A stretch of DNA of 64,000 bases from Sipunculus nudus (taxonomy: Eukaryota > Annelida > Sipuncula > Golfingiida > Sipunculidae): the NCBI GenBank assembly GCA_026874595.1, contig CM049314.1:79347300-79411299 (forward strand), written 5' to 3'. The notes below the pieces were generated by a model, which was not told the DNA's origin, ran no database searches, and saw only the letters and a program-made list of their open reading frames with translations. This document shows positions 34,123 to 49,115 of the stretch, piece by piece. A program made the translations under genes and the position numbers. Each line of letters opens with the position of its first letter. The stretch's first letter is position 1.

Positions 34123-35235
34123 GTGGATTTTGGTGACCCTTTTGCATATTTTACCTTAATTTTTCTACAGTTTTGCACCATGTTCGACAGAAATAGATAC
34201 CCGGGAAGAAGAGTAATTCATTATTTCTTAAGAAATAAGTTGCAAAAAGGATTTATGAAGACACAGTTCCTTTGCTTACAGTTTGCTTATTCTTTGCTTA
34301 CGATGAAAACACCACACAATTTAAGCATTTTCCCACAAATACACACAAATATGACCCATAGGGCACAGACTGTTTACCTGGCTAAAAAAAGTTCCTGTTA
34401 GTGATCAGGAATCTAAATATTAAGGGCAAAATTGTTCAATCAAAACCACAATTATAAAAATCCGCTACTTTCTTAAAATGACATTATGGATTCTTTTATC
34501 CTTTTGCATATTTTACCTCAATTTTTCTACAGTTTTGCAGCGTTTTCGACAGAAATAGATTCCCGGGAAGTAGAATAATACATTATTTCTTCAGAAAATA
34601 GTTGCAAAAAGGATAGTTCAAGATACAGTTCCTTTGCTTACAGTTTGCTTATTCTTTGCTTATGCTTTGCTTACGATGAAAACACCACACAATTTAAGCA
34701 TTTTTCTACAAATACACAAAAATATGAACCATAGGAACACAGACTGGTTACCTGACTACAAAATAGTTCCCGTTAGTGATCAGGAATCAAAATATTAAGG
34801 GCAAAATTGTTCAATCAAATTCAGAAATAGAAAATTCTGAAACGTTTTAGAGTGACATTGTGGATTTTTGTGAACCTTTAGCATATTTTACCTCAATTTT
34901 TCTACAGTTTTGCAGCGTTTTCGACAGAAATAGATTCCCGGGAAGTAGAATAATACATTATTTCTTCAGAAAATAGATGCAAAAAGGATTTATCAAGACA
35001 AAGTTCTTTTGCTTACAGTTTGCTTATTCTTTGCTTATGCTTTGCTTACGATGAAAACACCACACAATTTAAGCATTTTTCCACAAATACACACAAATAT
35101 GACCCATAGGGACACAGACTGTTTACCTGTCTACAAAAAAGTTCCTGTAAGTGATGAGGAATCTAAATATTATGGGTAAAATTGTTCAGTCAAAACCACA
35201 ATTATAAAAATCCGCTACTTTCATAATGCGAAATT
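34123..35235 (+). repeat. Three-monomer segment C'-B/F-G (start of super-repeat copy 2)
   Basis: Anchors are at 34123, 34486 and 34860. It matches 356-1468 at an offset of 33767, including the 363-bp C' unit with three 11-bp subrepeats. It is preceded by an F-type tail rather than by B, so 34123 is a rearrangement junction. Confidence 0.87.
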
Positions 35236-38200
35236 ATGGATTTTTTTAATCCTTTTGCATATTTTACCTCAATTTTTCTACAGTTTTGCACCATATTCGA
35301 CAGAAAAAGATTCCCGGAAAGTAGAATAACACATTATTTCTTAAGAAAATGTATGCAAAAAGGATTTATCAAGACACAGTTCCTTTGCTTAAAGTCTGCC
35401 TACGCTTTGCTTATGCTTTGCTTACGATGAAAACACCAAACAATTTAAGCATTTTTCTATAAATATATACGAATATAACCCATAGGGACACAGACTGCTT
35501 CCATTGCTATATAATTGTACCTGTCAGTGAAGGTGAATCTAAAAATTAAGGGTAAAATCGTTTAAGCAAAATCAGAAATAGAAAATTCCGATACTTTATA
35601 AAAGTAACGTTGTGGATTTTAGTGACCCTTTTGCATATTTTACCTCAATTTTTCTACAGTTTTGCACCATATTAGACAGAAATAGATTCCCGGGAAGTAG
35701 AATAATACATTATTTCTTCAAGAAATAGTTGCAAAAAGGATAAATTAAGACACAGCTCATTTGCTTACAGTTTGCTTATGCTTTGCCTACGATGAAAACA
35801 CCACACAATTTAAGCATTATTCTACAAATACACACAAATATAACCCATGGGGACACAGACTGTTTTCCTGGCTACAAAATAGTTCCTGTTAGTGATCAGG
35901 AATCTAAATATTAAGGGTAAAATTGTTCAATCAAATTCAGAAATAGAAAATTCTGAAACGTTATAAGAGTGACATTGTGGATTTTTGTGAACCTTTTGCA
36001 TATTTTACCTCAATTTTTCTACAGTTTTGCAGCGTTTTCGACAGAAATAGATTCCCGGGAAGTAGAATAACACATTATTTCTTAAGAAGATGTATGCAAA
36101 AAGGATTTATCAAGACACAGTTCCTTTGCTTAAAGTCTGCCTACGCTTTGCTTATGCTTTGCTTACGATGAAAACACCACACAATTTAAGCATTTTTCTA
36201 TAAATATATACGAATATGACCCATAGGGACACAGACTGCTTCCCTGGCTATATAATTGCACGTGTCAGTGAAGGTGAATGTAAAATTTAAAGGTTAAATC
36301 GTTTAAGCAAAATCAGAAATAGAAAATTCGGATACTTTATAAAAGTAACGTTGTGGATTTTTGTGACCCTTTTGAATATTTTACCTCGTTTTTTCTACAG
36401 TTTTACACCATATTCGACAGAACTATATTACAGGAAAGTAGAATAATACATTATTTCTTTAGAAAATAGATGTAAAAAGGATTTATCAAGACACAGTTCC
36501 TTTGCCTACAGTTTGCTTATTCTTTGCTTATGCTTTGCTTACGATGAAAACACCACACAATTTAAGCATTTTTCCACAAATACACACAAATATGACCCAT
36601 AGGGGCACAGACTGTTTACCTGGCTAAAAATAGTTCCTGTTAGTGATCAGGAATCTAAATATTAAGGGCAAAATTGTTCAATCAAAACCACAATTATAAA
36701 AATCCGCTACTTTCTTAAAATGACATTATGATTCTTTTATCCTTTTGCATATTTTACCTCAGTTTTTCAACAGTTTTGCACCATATTCGACAGAAATAGA
36801 TTCTCTGAATGTCGAATAATACATTATTTCTTTAGAAAATAGATGTAAAAAGGTTTTATCAAGACACAGTTCCTTTGCTTACAGTTTGCTTACGCTTTGC
36901 TTATGCTTTGCTTACGGTGAAAACACCTCAAAACTGACGCATTTTTCTATAAATATATACAAATATGACCCATAGGGACACAGACTGGTTCCATGGCTAT
37001 ATAATTGCACCTGTCAGTGAAGGTGAATCTAAAAATTAAGGGTAAAATCGTTTAAGCAAAATCAGATATAGAAAATTCAGATACTTTAAAAAAGTAACAT
37101 TGTGGATTTTTGTGACCCTTTTGAATATTTTACTTCAATTTTGCTACAGTTTTGCACCATGTTCGACAGAAATAGACACCCGGGAAGAAGAGTAATTCAT
37201 TATTTCTTAAGGAATAAGTTGCAAAAAGGATTTATGAAGACACAGTTCCTTTGCTTACAGTTTGCTTATTCTTTGCTTATGCTTTGCTTACGATGAAAAC
37301 ACCACACAATTTAAGCATTTTTCCACAAATACACACAAATATGACCCATAGGGCACAGACTGTTTACCTGGCTAAAAATAGTTCCTGTTAGTGATCAGGA
37401 ATCTAAATATTAAGGGCAAAATTGTTCAATCAAAACCACAATTATAAAAATCCGCTACTTTCTTAAAGTCACATCATGAATTTTTGTGATCCTTTTGCAT
37501 ATTTCATCTCAATTTTCTACAGTTTTGCACCATATTCGACAGAAATAGATTACCTGAATGTCAAATAATACATTATTTCTTGAGAAAATAGTTGCAAAAA
37601 CAATTTATCAAGACACAGTTCCTTTGCTTACAGTTTGCTTACGCTTTGCTTATGCTTTGCTTACGATTAAAACACCACACAGTTTAAGCATTTTTCAATA
37701 AATATATACGAATATAACCCATAGGGACACAGACTGCTTCCATGGCTATATAATTGCACCTGTCAGTGAAGGTGAATGTAAAATTTAAAGGTTAAATCGT
37801 TTAAGCAAAATCAGAAAGAGAAAATTCGGATACTTTATAAAAGTAACGTTGTGGATTTTTGTGACCCTTTTGAATATTTTACCTCGTTTTTTCTACAGTT
37901 TTACACCATATTCGACAGAACTATATTACAGGAAAGTAGAATAATACATTATTTCTTTAGAAAATAGATGTAAAAAGGATTTATCAAGACACAGTTCCTT
38001 TGCCTACAGTTTGCTTATTCTTTGCTTATGCTTTGCTTACGATAAAAACACCACACAATTTAAGCATTTTTCCACAAATACACACAAATATAACCCATGG
38101 GGACACAGACTGTTTACCTGGCTACAAAATAGTTCATGTTAGTGATCAGGAATCTAAATATTAAGGGTAAAATTGTTCAATCAAATTCAGAAATAGAAAA

Positions 38201-38977
38201 TTCTGAAACGTTATAAGAGTGACATTGTGGATTTTTGTGAACCTTTTGCATATTTTACCTCAATTTTTCTACAGTTTTGCAGCGTTTTCGACAGAAATAG
38301 ATTCCCGGGAAGTAGAATAATACATTATTTCTTCAGAAAATAGTTGCAAAAAGGATAGTTCAAGATACAGTTCCTTTGCTTACAGTTTGCTTATTCTTTG
38401 CTTATGCTTTGCTTACGATGAAAACACCACACAATTAAAGCATTTTTCTACAAATACACAAAAATATGAACCATAGGGACACAGACTGGTTACCTGACTA
38501 CAAAATACTTCCCGTTAGTGATCAGGAATCAAAATATTAAGGGCAAAATTGTTCAATCAAATTCAGAAATAGAAAATTCTGAAACGTTTTAGAGTGACAT
38601 TGTGGATTTTTGTGAACCTTTAGCATATTTTAACTCAATTTTTCTACAGTTTTGCAGCGTTTTCGACAGAAATAGATTCCCGGGAAGTAGAATAATACAT
38701 TATTTCTTCAGAAAATAGATGCAAAAAGGATTTATCAAGACAAAGTTCTTTTGCTTACAGTATGCTTATTCTTTGCTTATGCTTTGCTTACGATGAAAAC
38801 ACCACACAATTTAAGCATTTTTCCACAAATACACACAAATATGACCCATAGGGACACAGACTGTTTACCTGTCTACAAAAAAGTTCCTGTAAGTGATGAG
38901 GAATCTAAATATTATGGGTAAAATTGTTCAGTCAAAACCACAATTATAAAAATCCGCTACTTTCATAATGCGAAATT
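35236..38977 (+). repeat. 10-monomer HOR variant, second copy
   Basis: Anchors are at 35236, 35612, 35977, 36353, 36728, 37102, 37476, 37851, 38227 and 38602. It corresponds to 1469-5210 at offset 33767. It shares the F/H chimera (35977) and ATGATTC in place of ATGGATTC at the B anchor (36728, as at 2961). Confidence 0.87.
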
Positions 38978-40468
38978 ATGGATTTTTTTAATCCTTTTGC
39001 ATATTTTACCTCAATTTTTCTACAGTTTTGCACCATATTCGACAGAAAAAGATTCCCGGGAAGTAGAATAACACATTATTTCTTAAGAAAATGTATGCAA
39101 AAAGGATTTATCAAGACACAGTTCCTTTGCTTAAAGTCTGCCTACGCTTTGCTTATGCTTTGCTTACGATGAAAACACCAAACAATTTAAGCATTTTTCT
39201 ATAAATATATACGAATATAACCCATAGGGACACAGACTGCTTCCCTGGCTATATAATTGCACCTGTCAGTGAAGGTGAGTCTAAAATTTAAGGGTAAAAT
39301 CGTTTAAGCAAAATCAGAAATAGAAAATTCGGATACTTTATAAAAGTAACGTTGTGTATTTTAGTGACCCTTCGCATATTTTACCTCAATTTTTCTACAG
39401 TTTTGCCCCATATTAGACAGAAATAGATTCCCGGGAAGTAGAATATTACATTATTTCTTCAAGAAATAGTTGCAAAAAGGATTAATTAAGACACAGCTCA
39501 TTTGCTTACAGTTTGCTTATGCTTTGCTTACGATGAAAACACCACACAATTTAAGCATTATTCTACAAATACACACAAATATAACCCATGGGGACACAGA
39601 CTGTTTACCTGGCTACAAAATAGTTCCTGTTAGTGATCAGGAATCTAAATATTAAGGGTAAAATTGTTCAATCAAATTCAGAAATAGAAAATTCTGAAAC
39701 GTTATAAGAGTGACATTGTGGATTTTTGTGAACCTTTTGCATATTTTACCTCAATTTTTCTACAGTTTTGCAGCGTTTTCGACAGAAATAGATTCCCGGG
39801 AAGTAGAATAATACATTATTTCTTCAGAAAATAGTTGCAAAAAGGATAGTTCAAGATACAGTTCCTTTGCTTACAGTTTGCTTATTCTTTGCTTATGCTT
39901 TGCTTACGATGAAAACACCACACAATTTAAGCATGTTTCTACAAATACACAAAAATATGAACCATAGGGACACAGACTGGTTACCTGACTACAAAATAGT
40001 TCCCGTTAGTGATCAGGAATCAAAATATTAAGGGCAAAATTGTTCAATCAAATTCAGAAATAGAAAATTCTGAAACGTTTTAGAGTGACATTGTGGATTT
40101 TTGTGAACCTTTAGCATATTTTACCTCAATTTTTCTACAGTTTTGCAGCGTTTTCGACAGAAATAGATTCCCGGGAAGTAGAATAATACATTATTTCTTC
40201 AGAAAATAGATGCAAAAAGGATTTATCAAGACACAGTTCTTTTGCTTACAGTTTGCTTATTCTTTGCTTATGCTTTGCTTACGATGAAAACACCACACAA
40301 TTTAAGCATTTTTCCACAAATACACACAAATATGACCCATAGGGACACAGACTGTTTACCTGTCTACAAAAAAATTCCTGTAAGTGATGAGGAATCTAAA
40401 TATTATGGGTAAAATTGTTCAGTCAAAACCACAATTATAAAAATCAGCTACTTTCATAATGCGAAATT
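38978..40468 (+). repeat. 4-monomer segment H-I-F-G
   Basis: Anchors are at 38978, 39354, 39718 and 40093. The I unit keeps its own tail (CCCATGGGGACACAG) and is followed by F and G. At the equivalent place in copy 1 (5587) the I head is fused directly to a G tail. The I head has a private CCCTTCGCAT in place of CCCTTTTGCAT near 39370. Confidence 0.85.
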
Positions 40469-43400
40469 ATGGATTTTTTTAATCCTTTTACATATTTTAC
40501 CTCAATTTTTCTACAGTTTTGCACCATATTCGACAGAAAAAGATTCCCGGGAAGTAGAATAACACATTATTTCTTAAGAAAATGTATGCAAAAAGGATTT
40601 ATCAAGACACAGTTCCTTTGCTTAAAGTCTGCCTACGCTTTGCTTATGCTTTGCTTACGATGAAAACACCACACAATTTAAGCATTTTTCTATAAATATA
40701 TACGAATATGACCCATAGGGACACAGACTGCTTCCCTGGCTATATAATTGCACGTGTCAGTGAAGGTGAATGTAAAATTTAAAGGTTAAATCGTTTAAGC
40801 AAAATCAGAAAGAGAAAATTCGGATACTTTATAAAAGTAACGTTGTGGATTTTTGTGACCCTTTTGAATATTTTACCTCGTTTTTTCTACAGTTTTACAC
40901 CATATTCGACAGAACTATATTACAGGAAAGTAGAATAATACATTATTTCTTTAGAAAATAGATGTAAAAAGGATTTATCAAGACACAGTTCCTTTGCCTA
41001 CAGTTTGCTTATTCTTTGCTTATGCTTTGCTTACGATTAAAACACCACACAATTTAAGCATTTTTCTATAAATATATACGAATATGACCCATAGGGACAC
41101 AGACTGCTTCCCTGGCTATATAATTGCACGTGTCAGTGAAGGTGAATGTAAAATTTAAAGGTTAAATCGTTTAAGCAAAATCAGAAATAGAAAATTCGGA
41201 TACTTTATAAAAGTAACGTTGTGGATTTTTGTGACCCTTTTGAATATTTTACCTCGTTTTTTCTACAGTTTTACACCATATTCGACAGAACTATATTACA
41301 GGAAAGTAGAATAATACATTATTTCTTTAGAAAATAGATGTAAAAAGGATTTATCAAGACACAGTTCCTTTGCCTACAGTTTGCTTATTCTTTGCTTATG
41401 CTTTGCTTACGATGAAAACACCACACAATTTAAGCATTTTTCCACAAATACACACAAATATGACCCATAGGGGCACAGACTGTTTACCTGGCAACAAAAT
41501 GGTTACTGTTTGTGATCAGGAATCTAAATATTAAGGGTAAAATTGTTCAATCAAAACCACAATTATAAAAATCCGCTACTTTCTTAAAATGACATTATGG
41601 ATTCTTTTATCCTTTTGCATATTTTACCTCAATTTTTCAACAGTTTTGCACCATATTCGACAGAAATAGATTCTCTGAATGTCGAATAATACATTATTTC
41701 TTTAGAAAATAGATGTAAAAAGGATTTATCAAGACACAGTTCCTTTGCTTACAGTTTGCTTACGCTTTGCTTATGCTTTGCTTACGGTGAAAACACCTCA
41801 AAACTGACGCATTTTTCTATAAATATATACAAATATGACCCATACGGACACAGACTGGTTCCATGGCTATATAATTGCACCTGTCAGTGAAGGTGAATCT
41901 AAAAATTAAGGGTCAAATCGTTTAAGCAAAATCAGATATAGAAAATTCAGATACTTTAAAAAAGTAACATTGTGGATTTTTGTGACCCTTTTGAATATTT
42001 TACTTCAATTTTGCTACAGTTTTGCACCATGTTCGACAGAAATAGACACCCGGGAAGAAGAGTAATTCATTATTTCTTAAGGAATAAGTTGCAAAAAGGA
42101 TTTATGAAGACACAGTTCCTTTGCTTACAGTTTGCTTATGCTTTGCTTACGATGAAAACACCACACAATTTAAGCATTTTTCCACAAATACACACAAATA
42201 TGACCCATAGGGCACAGACTGTTTACCTGGCTAAAAATAGTTCCTGTTAGTGATCAGAAATCTAAATATTAAGGGCAAAATTGTTCAATCAAAACCACAA
42301 TTATAAAAATCCGCTACTTTCTTAAAGTCACATCATGAATTTTTGTGATCCTTTTGCATATTTCATCTCAATTTTCTACAGTTTTGCACCATATTCGACA
42401 GAAATAGATTACCTGAATGTCAAATAATACATTATTTCTTGAGAAAATAGTTGCAAAAACAATTTATCAAGACACAGTTCCTTTGCTTACAGTTTGCTTA
42501 CGCTTTGCTTATGCTTTGCTTATGCTTTGCTTACGATTAAAACACCACACAGTTTAAGCATTTTTCAATAAATATATACGAATATAACCCATAGGGACAC
42601 AGACTGCTTCCATGGCTATATAATTGCACCTGTCAGTGAAGGTGAATGTAAAATTTAAAGGTTAAATCGTTTAAGCAAAATCAGAAAGAGAAAATTCGGA
42701 TACTTTATAAAAGTAACGTTGTGGATTTTTGTGACCCTTTTGAATATTTTACCTCGTTTTTTCTACAGTTTTACACCATATTCGACAGAACTATATTACA
42801 GGAAAGTAGAATAATACATTATTTCTTTAGAAAATAGATGTAAAAAGGATTTATCAAGACACAGTTCCTTTGCCTACAGTTTGCTTATTCTTTGCTTATG
42901 CTTTGCTTACGATAAAAACACCACACAATTTAAGCATTTTTCCACAAATACACACAAATATAACCCATGGGGACACAGACTGTTTACCTGGCTACAAAAT
43001 AGTTCATGTTAGTGATCAGGAATCTAAATATTAAGGGTAAAATTGTTCAATCAAATTCAGAAATAGAAAATTCTGAAACGTTATAAGAGTGACATTGTGG
43101 ATTTTTGTGAACCTTTTGCATATTTTACCTCAATTTTTCTACAGTTTTGCAGCGTTTTCGACAGAAATAGATTCCCGGGAAGTAGAATAATACATTATTT
43201 CTTCAGAAAATAGTTGCAAAAAGGATAGTTCAAGATACAGTTCCTTTGCTTACAGTTTGCTTATTCTTTGCTTATGCTTTGCTTACGATGAAAACACCAC
43301 ACAATTAAAGCATTTTTCTACAAATACACAAAAATATGAACCATAGGGACACAGACTGGTTACCTGACTACAAAATAGTTCCCGTTAGTGATCAGGAATC

Positions 43401-45339
43401 AAAATATTAAGGGCAAAATTGTTCAATCAAATTCAGAAATAGAAAATTCTGAAACGTTTTAGAGTGACATTGTGGATTTTTGTGAACCTTTAGCATATTT
43501 TACCTCAATTTTTCTACAGTTTTGCAGCGTTTTCGACAGAAATAGATTCCCGGGAAGTAGAATAATACATTATTTCTTCAGAAAATAGATGCAAAAAGGA
43601 TTTATCAAGACAAAGTTCTTTTGCTTACAGTTTGCTTATTCTTTGCTTATGCTTTGCTTACGATGAAAACACCACACAATTTAAGCATTTTTCCACAAAT
43701 ACACACAAATATGACCCATAGGGACACAGACTGTTTACCTGTCTACAAAAAAGTTCCTGTAAGTGATGAGGAATCTAAATATTATGGGTAAAATTGTTCA
43801 GTCAAAACCACAATTATAAAAATCCGCTACTTTCATAATGCGAAATTATGGATTTTTTTAATCCTTTTGCATATTTTACCTCAATTTTTCTACAGTTTTG
43901 CACCATATTCGACAGAAAAAGATTCCCGGGAAGTAGAATAACACATTATTTCTTAAGAAAATGTATGCAAAAAGGATTTATCAAGACACAGTTCCTTTGC
44001 TTAAAGTCTGCCTACGCTTTGCTTATGCTTTGCTTACGATGAAAACACCAAACAATTTAAGCATTTTTCTATAAATATATACGAATATAACCCATAGGGA
44101 CACAGACTGCTTCCATGGCTATATAATTGCACCTGTCAGTGAAGGTGAGTCTAAAATTTAAGGGTAAAATCGTTTAAGCAAAATCAGAAATAGAAAATTC
44201 CGATACTTTATAAAAGTAACGTTGTGGATTTAAGTGACCCTTTTGCATATTTTACCTCAATTTTTCTACAGTTTTGCCCCATATTAGACAGAAATAGATT
44301 CCCGGGAAGTAGAATAATACATTATTTCTTCAAGAAATAGTTGCAAAAAGGATTAATTAAGACACAGCTCATTTGAATACAGTTTGCTTATGCTTTGCTT
44401 ACGATGAAAACACCACACAATTTAAGCATTATTCTACAAATACACACAAATATAACCCATGGGGACACAGACTGTTTACCTGGCTACAAAATAGTTCCTG
44501 TTAGTGATCAGGAATCTAAATATTAAGGGTAAAATTGTTCAATCAAATTCAGAAATAGAAAATTCTGAAACGTTATAAGAGTGACATTGTGGATTTTTGT
44601 GAACCTTTTGCATATTTTACCTCAATTTTTCTACAGTTTTGCAGCGTTTTCGACAGAAATAGATTCCCGGGAAGTAGAATAATACATTATTTCTTCAGAA
44701 AATAGTTGCAAAAAGGATAGTTCAAGATACAGTTCCTTTGCTTACAGTTTGCTTATTCTTTGTTTATGCTTTGCTTATGATGAAAACACCACACAATTTA
44801 AGCATTTTTCTACAAATACACAAAAATATGAACCATAGGGACACAGACTGGTTACCTGACTACAAAATAGTTCCCGTTAGTGATCAGGAATCAAAATATT
44901 AAGGGCAAAATTGTTCAATCAAATTCAGAAATAGAAAATTCTGAAACGTTTTAGAGTGACATTGTGGATTTTTGTGAACCTTTAGCATATTTTACCTCAA
45001 TTTTTCTACAGTTTTGCAGCGTTTTCGACAGAAATAGATTCCCGGGAAGTAGAATAATACATTATTTCTTCAGAAAATAGATGCAAAAAGGATTTATCAA
45101 GACACATTTCTTTTGCTTACAGTTTGCTTATTCTTTGCTTATGCTTTGCTTACGATGAAAACACCACACAATTTAAGCATTTTTCCACAAATACACACAA
45201 ATATGACCCATAGGGACACAGACTGTTTACCTGTCTACAAAAAAATTCCTGTAAGTGATGAGGAATCTAAATATTATGGGTAAAATTGTTCAGTCAAAAC
45301 CACAATTATAAAAATCCGCTACTTTCATAATGCGAAATT
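40469..45339 (+). repeat. 13-monomer HOR H-A/H-A-B-C-D-E-F-G-H-I-F-G
   Basis: Anchors are at 40469, 40845, 41221, 41597, 41972, 42335, 42721, 43097, 43472, 43848, 44224, 44589 and 44964. It matches 11574-16454 at an offset of about 28895, dropping to 28885 after the C unit at 41972, which has lost one 11-bp subrepeat. The A/H unit reads CGATTAAAACACC near 41035, a private change. Confidence 0.88.
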
Positions 45340-46840
45340 ATGGATTTTTTTAATCCTTTTGCATATTTTACCTCAATTTTTCTACAGTTTTGCACCATAT
45401 TCGACAGAAAAAGATTCCCGGGAAGTAGAATAACACATTATTTCTTAAGAAAATGTATGCAAAAAGGATTTATCAAGACACAGTTCCTTTGCTTAAAGTC
45501 TGCCTACGCTTTGCTTATGCTTTGCTTACGATGAAAACACCACACAATTTAAGCATTTTTCTATAAATATATACGAATATGACCCATAGGGACACAGACT
45601 GCTTCCCTGGCTATATAATTGCACGTGTCAGTGAAGGTGAATGTAAAATTTAAAGGTTAAATCGTTTAAGCAAAATCAGAAAGAGAAAATTCGGATACTT
45701 TATAAAAGTAACGTTGTCGATTTTTGTGACCCTTTTGAATATTTTACCTCGTTTTTTCTACAGTTTTACACCATATTCGACAGAACTATATTACAGGAAA
45801 GTAGAATAATACATTATTTCTTTAGAAAATAGATGTAAAAAGGATTTATCAAGACACAGTTCCTTTGCCTACAGTTTGCTTATTCTTTGCTTATGCTTTG
45901 CTTACGATGAAAACACCACACAATTTAAGCATTTTTCCACAAATACACACAAATATGACCCATAGGGGCACAGACTGTTTACCTGGCAACAAAATGGTTA
46001 CTGTTTGTGATCAGGAATCTAAATATTAAGGGTAAAATTGTTCAATCAAAACCACAATTATAAAAATCCGCTACTTTCTTAAAATGACATTATGGATTCT
46101 TTTATCCTTTTGCATATTTTACCTCAATTTTTCAACAGTTTTGCACCATATTCGACAGAAATAGATTCTCTGAATGTCGAATAATACATTATTTCTTTAG
46201 AAAATAGATGTAAAAAGGATTTATCAAGACACAGTTCCTTTGCTTACAGTTTGCTTACGCTTTGCTTATGCTTTGCTTACGGTGAAAACACCTCAAAACT
46301 GACGCATTTTTCTATAAATATATACAAATATGACCCATAGGGACACAGACTGGTTCCATGGCTATATAATTGCACCTGTCAGTGAAGGTGAATCTAAAAA
46401 TTAAGGGTAAAATCGTTTAAGCAAAATCAGATATAGAAAATTCAGATACTTTAAAAAAGTAACATTGTGGATTTTTGTGACCCTTTTGAATATTTTACTT
46501 CAATTTTGCTACAGTTTTGCACCATGTTCGACAGAAATAGACACCCGGGAAGAAGAGTAATTCATTATTTCTTAAGGAATAAGTTGCAAAAAGGATTTAT
46601 GAAGACACAGTTCCTTTGCTTACAGTTTGCTTATTCTTTGCTTATGCTTTGCTTACGATGAAAACACCACACAATTTAAGCATTTTTCCACAAATACACA
46701 CAAATATGACCCATAGGGCACAGACTGTTTACCTGGCTAAAAATAGTTCCTGTTAGTGATCAGGAATCTAAATATTAAGGGCAAAATTGTTCAATCAAAA
46801 CCACAATTATAAAAATCCGCTACTTTCTTAAAGTCACATC

Positions 46841-49115
46841 ATGAATTTTTGTGATCCTTTTGCATATTTCATCTCAATTTTCTACAGTTTTGCACCATAT
46901 TCGACAGAAATAGATTACCTGAATGTCAAATAATACATTATTTCTTGAGAAAATAGTTGCAAAAACAATTTATCAAGACACAGTTCCTTTGCTTACAGTT
47001 TGCTTACGCTTTGCTTATGCTTTGCTTATGCTTTGCTTACGATTAAAACACCACACAGTTTAAGCATTTTTCAATAAATATATACGAATATAACCCATAG
47101 GGACACAGACTGCTTCCATGGCTATATAATTGCACCTGTCAGTGAAGGTGAATGTAAAATTTAAAGGTTAAATCGTTTAAGCAAAATCAGAAAGAGAAAA
47201 TTCGGATACTTTATAAAAGTAACGTTGTGGATTTTTGTGACCCTTTTGAATATTTTACCTCGTTTTTTCTACAGTTTTACACCATATTCGACAGAACTAT
47301 ATTACAGGAAAGTAGAATAATACATTATTTCTTTAGAAAATAGATGTAAAAAGGATTTATCAAGACACAGTTCCTTTGCCTACAGTTTGCTTATTCTTTG
47401 CTTATGCTTTGCTTACGATAAAAACACCACACAATTTAAGCATTTTTCCACAAATACACACAAATATAACCCATGGGGACACAGACTGTTTACCTGGCTA
47501 CAAAATAGTTCATGTTAGTGATCAGGAATCTAAATATTAAGGGTAAAATTGTTCAATCAAATTCAGAAATAGAAAATTCTGAAACGTTATAAGAGTGACA
47601 TTGATGATTTTTGTGAACCTTTTGCATATTTTACCTCAATTTTTCTACAGTTTTGCAGCGTTTTCGACAGAAATAGATTCCCGGGAAGTAGAATAATACA
47701 TTATTTCTTCAGAAAATAGTTGCAAAAAGGATAGTTCAAGATACAGTTCCTTTGCTTACAGTTTGCTTATTCTTTGCTTATGCTTTGCTTACGATGAAAA
47801 CACCACACAATTAAAGCATTTTTCTACAAATACACAAAAATATGAACCATAGGGACACAGACTGGTTACCTGACTACAAAATACTTCCCGTTAGTGATCA
47901 GGAATCAAAATATTAAGGGTAAAATTGTTCAATCAAAACCACAATTATAAAAATCCGCTACTTTCTTAAAGTCACATCATGAATTTTTGTGATCCTTTTG
48001 CATATTTCATCTCAATTTTCTACAGTTTTGCACCATATTCGACAGAAATAGATTACCTGAATGTCAAATAATACATTATTTCTTGAGAAAATAGTTGCAA
48101 AAACAATTTATCAAGACACAGTTCCTTTGCTTACAGTTTGCTTACGCTTTGCTTATGCTTTGCTTATGCTTTGCTTACGATTAAAACACCACACAGTTTA
48201 AGCATTTTTCAATAAATATATACGAATATAACCCATAGGGACACAGACTGCTTCCATGGCTATATAATTGCACCTGTCAGTGAAGGTGAATGTAAAATTT
48301 AAAGGTTAAATCGTTTAAGCAAAATCAGAAAGAGAAAATTCGGATACTTTATAAAAGTAACGTTGTGGATTTTTGTGACCCTTTTGAATATTTTACCTCG
48401 TTTTTTCTACAGTTTTACACCATATTCGACAGAACTATATTACAGGAAAGTAGAATAATACATTATTTCTTTAGAAAATAGATGTAAAAAGGATTTATCA
48501 AGACACAGTTCCTTTGCCTACAGTTTGCTTATTCTTTGCTTATGCTTTGCTTACGATAAAAACACCACACAATTTAAGCATTTTTCCACAAATACACACA
48601 AATATAACCCATGGGGACACAGACTGTTTACCTGGCTACAAAATAGTTCATGTTAGTGATCAGGAATCTAAATATTAAGGGTAAAATTGTTCAATCAAAT
48701 TCAGAAATAGAAAATTCTGAAACGTTATAAGAGTGACATTGATGATTTTTGTGAACCTTTTGCATATTTTACCTCAATTTTTCTACAGTTTTGCAGCGTT
48801 TTCGACAGAAATAGATTCCCGGGAAGTAGAATAATACATGATTTCTTCAGAAAATAGTTGCAAAAAGGATAGTTCAAGATACAGTTCCTTTGCTTACAGT
48901 TTGCTTATTCTTTGCTTATGCTTTGCTTACGATGAAAACACCACACAATTAAAGCATTTTTCTACAAATACACAAAAATATGAACCATAGGGACACAGAC
49001 TGGTTACCTGACTACAAAATACTTCCCGTTAGTGATCAGGAATCAAAATATTAAGGGCAAAATTGTTCAATCAAATTCAGAAATAGAAAATTCTGAAACG
49101 TTTTAGAGTGACATT
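46841..49115 (+). repeat. Tandem duplication of trimer D-E-F (2 x ~1138 bp)
   Basis: The copies are 46841-47978 and 47979-49115. Both carry GATGATTT at the F anchor. Copy 2 has a private ACATGATTTC near 48840 where copy 1 has ACATTATTTC. The partner region at 17956-19093 has a single copy. Confidence 0.9.
47603..47978 (+). repeat. Chimeric monomer F1/C-tail, trimer-duplication join
   Basis: It is F1 with GATGATTT at the anchor and AATACTTCCCG. It then ends AAAATTGTTCAATCAAAACC, the tail that normally precedes D, instead of the F tail AATTCAGAAATAG. The exchange point lies in the shared AAAATTGTTCAATCAAA. Confidence 0.88.
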
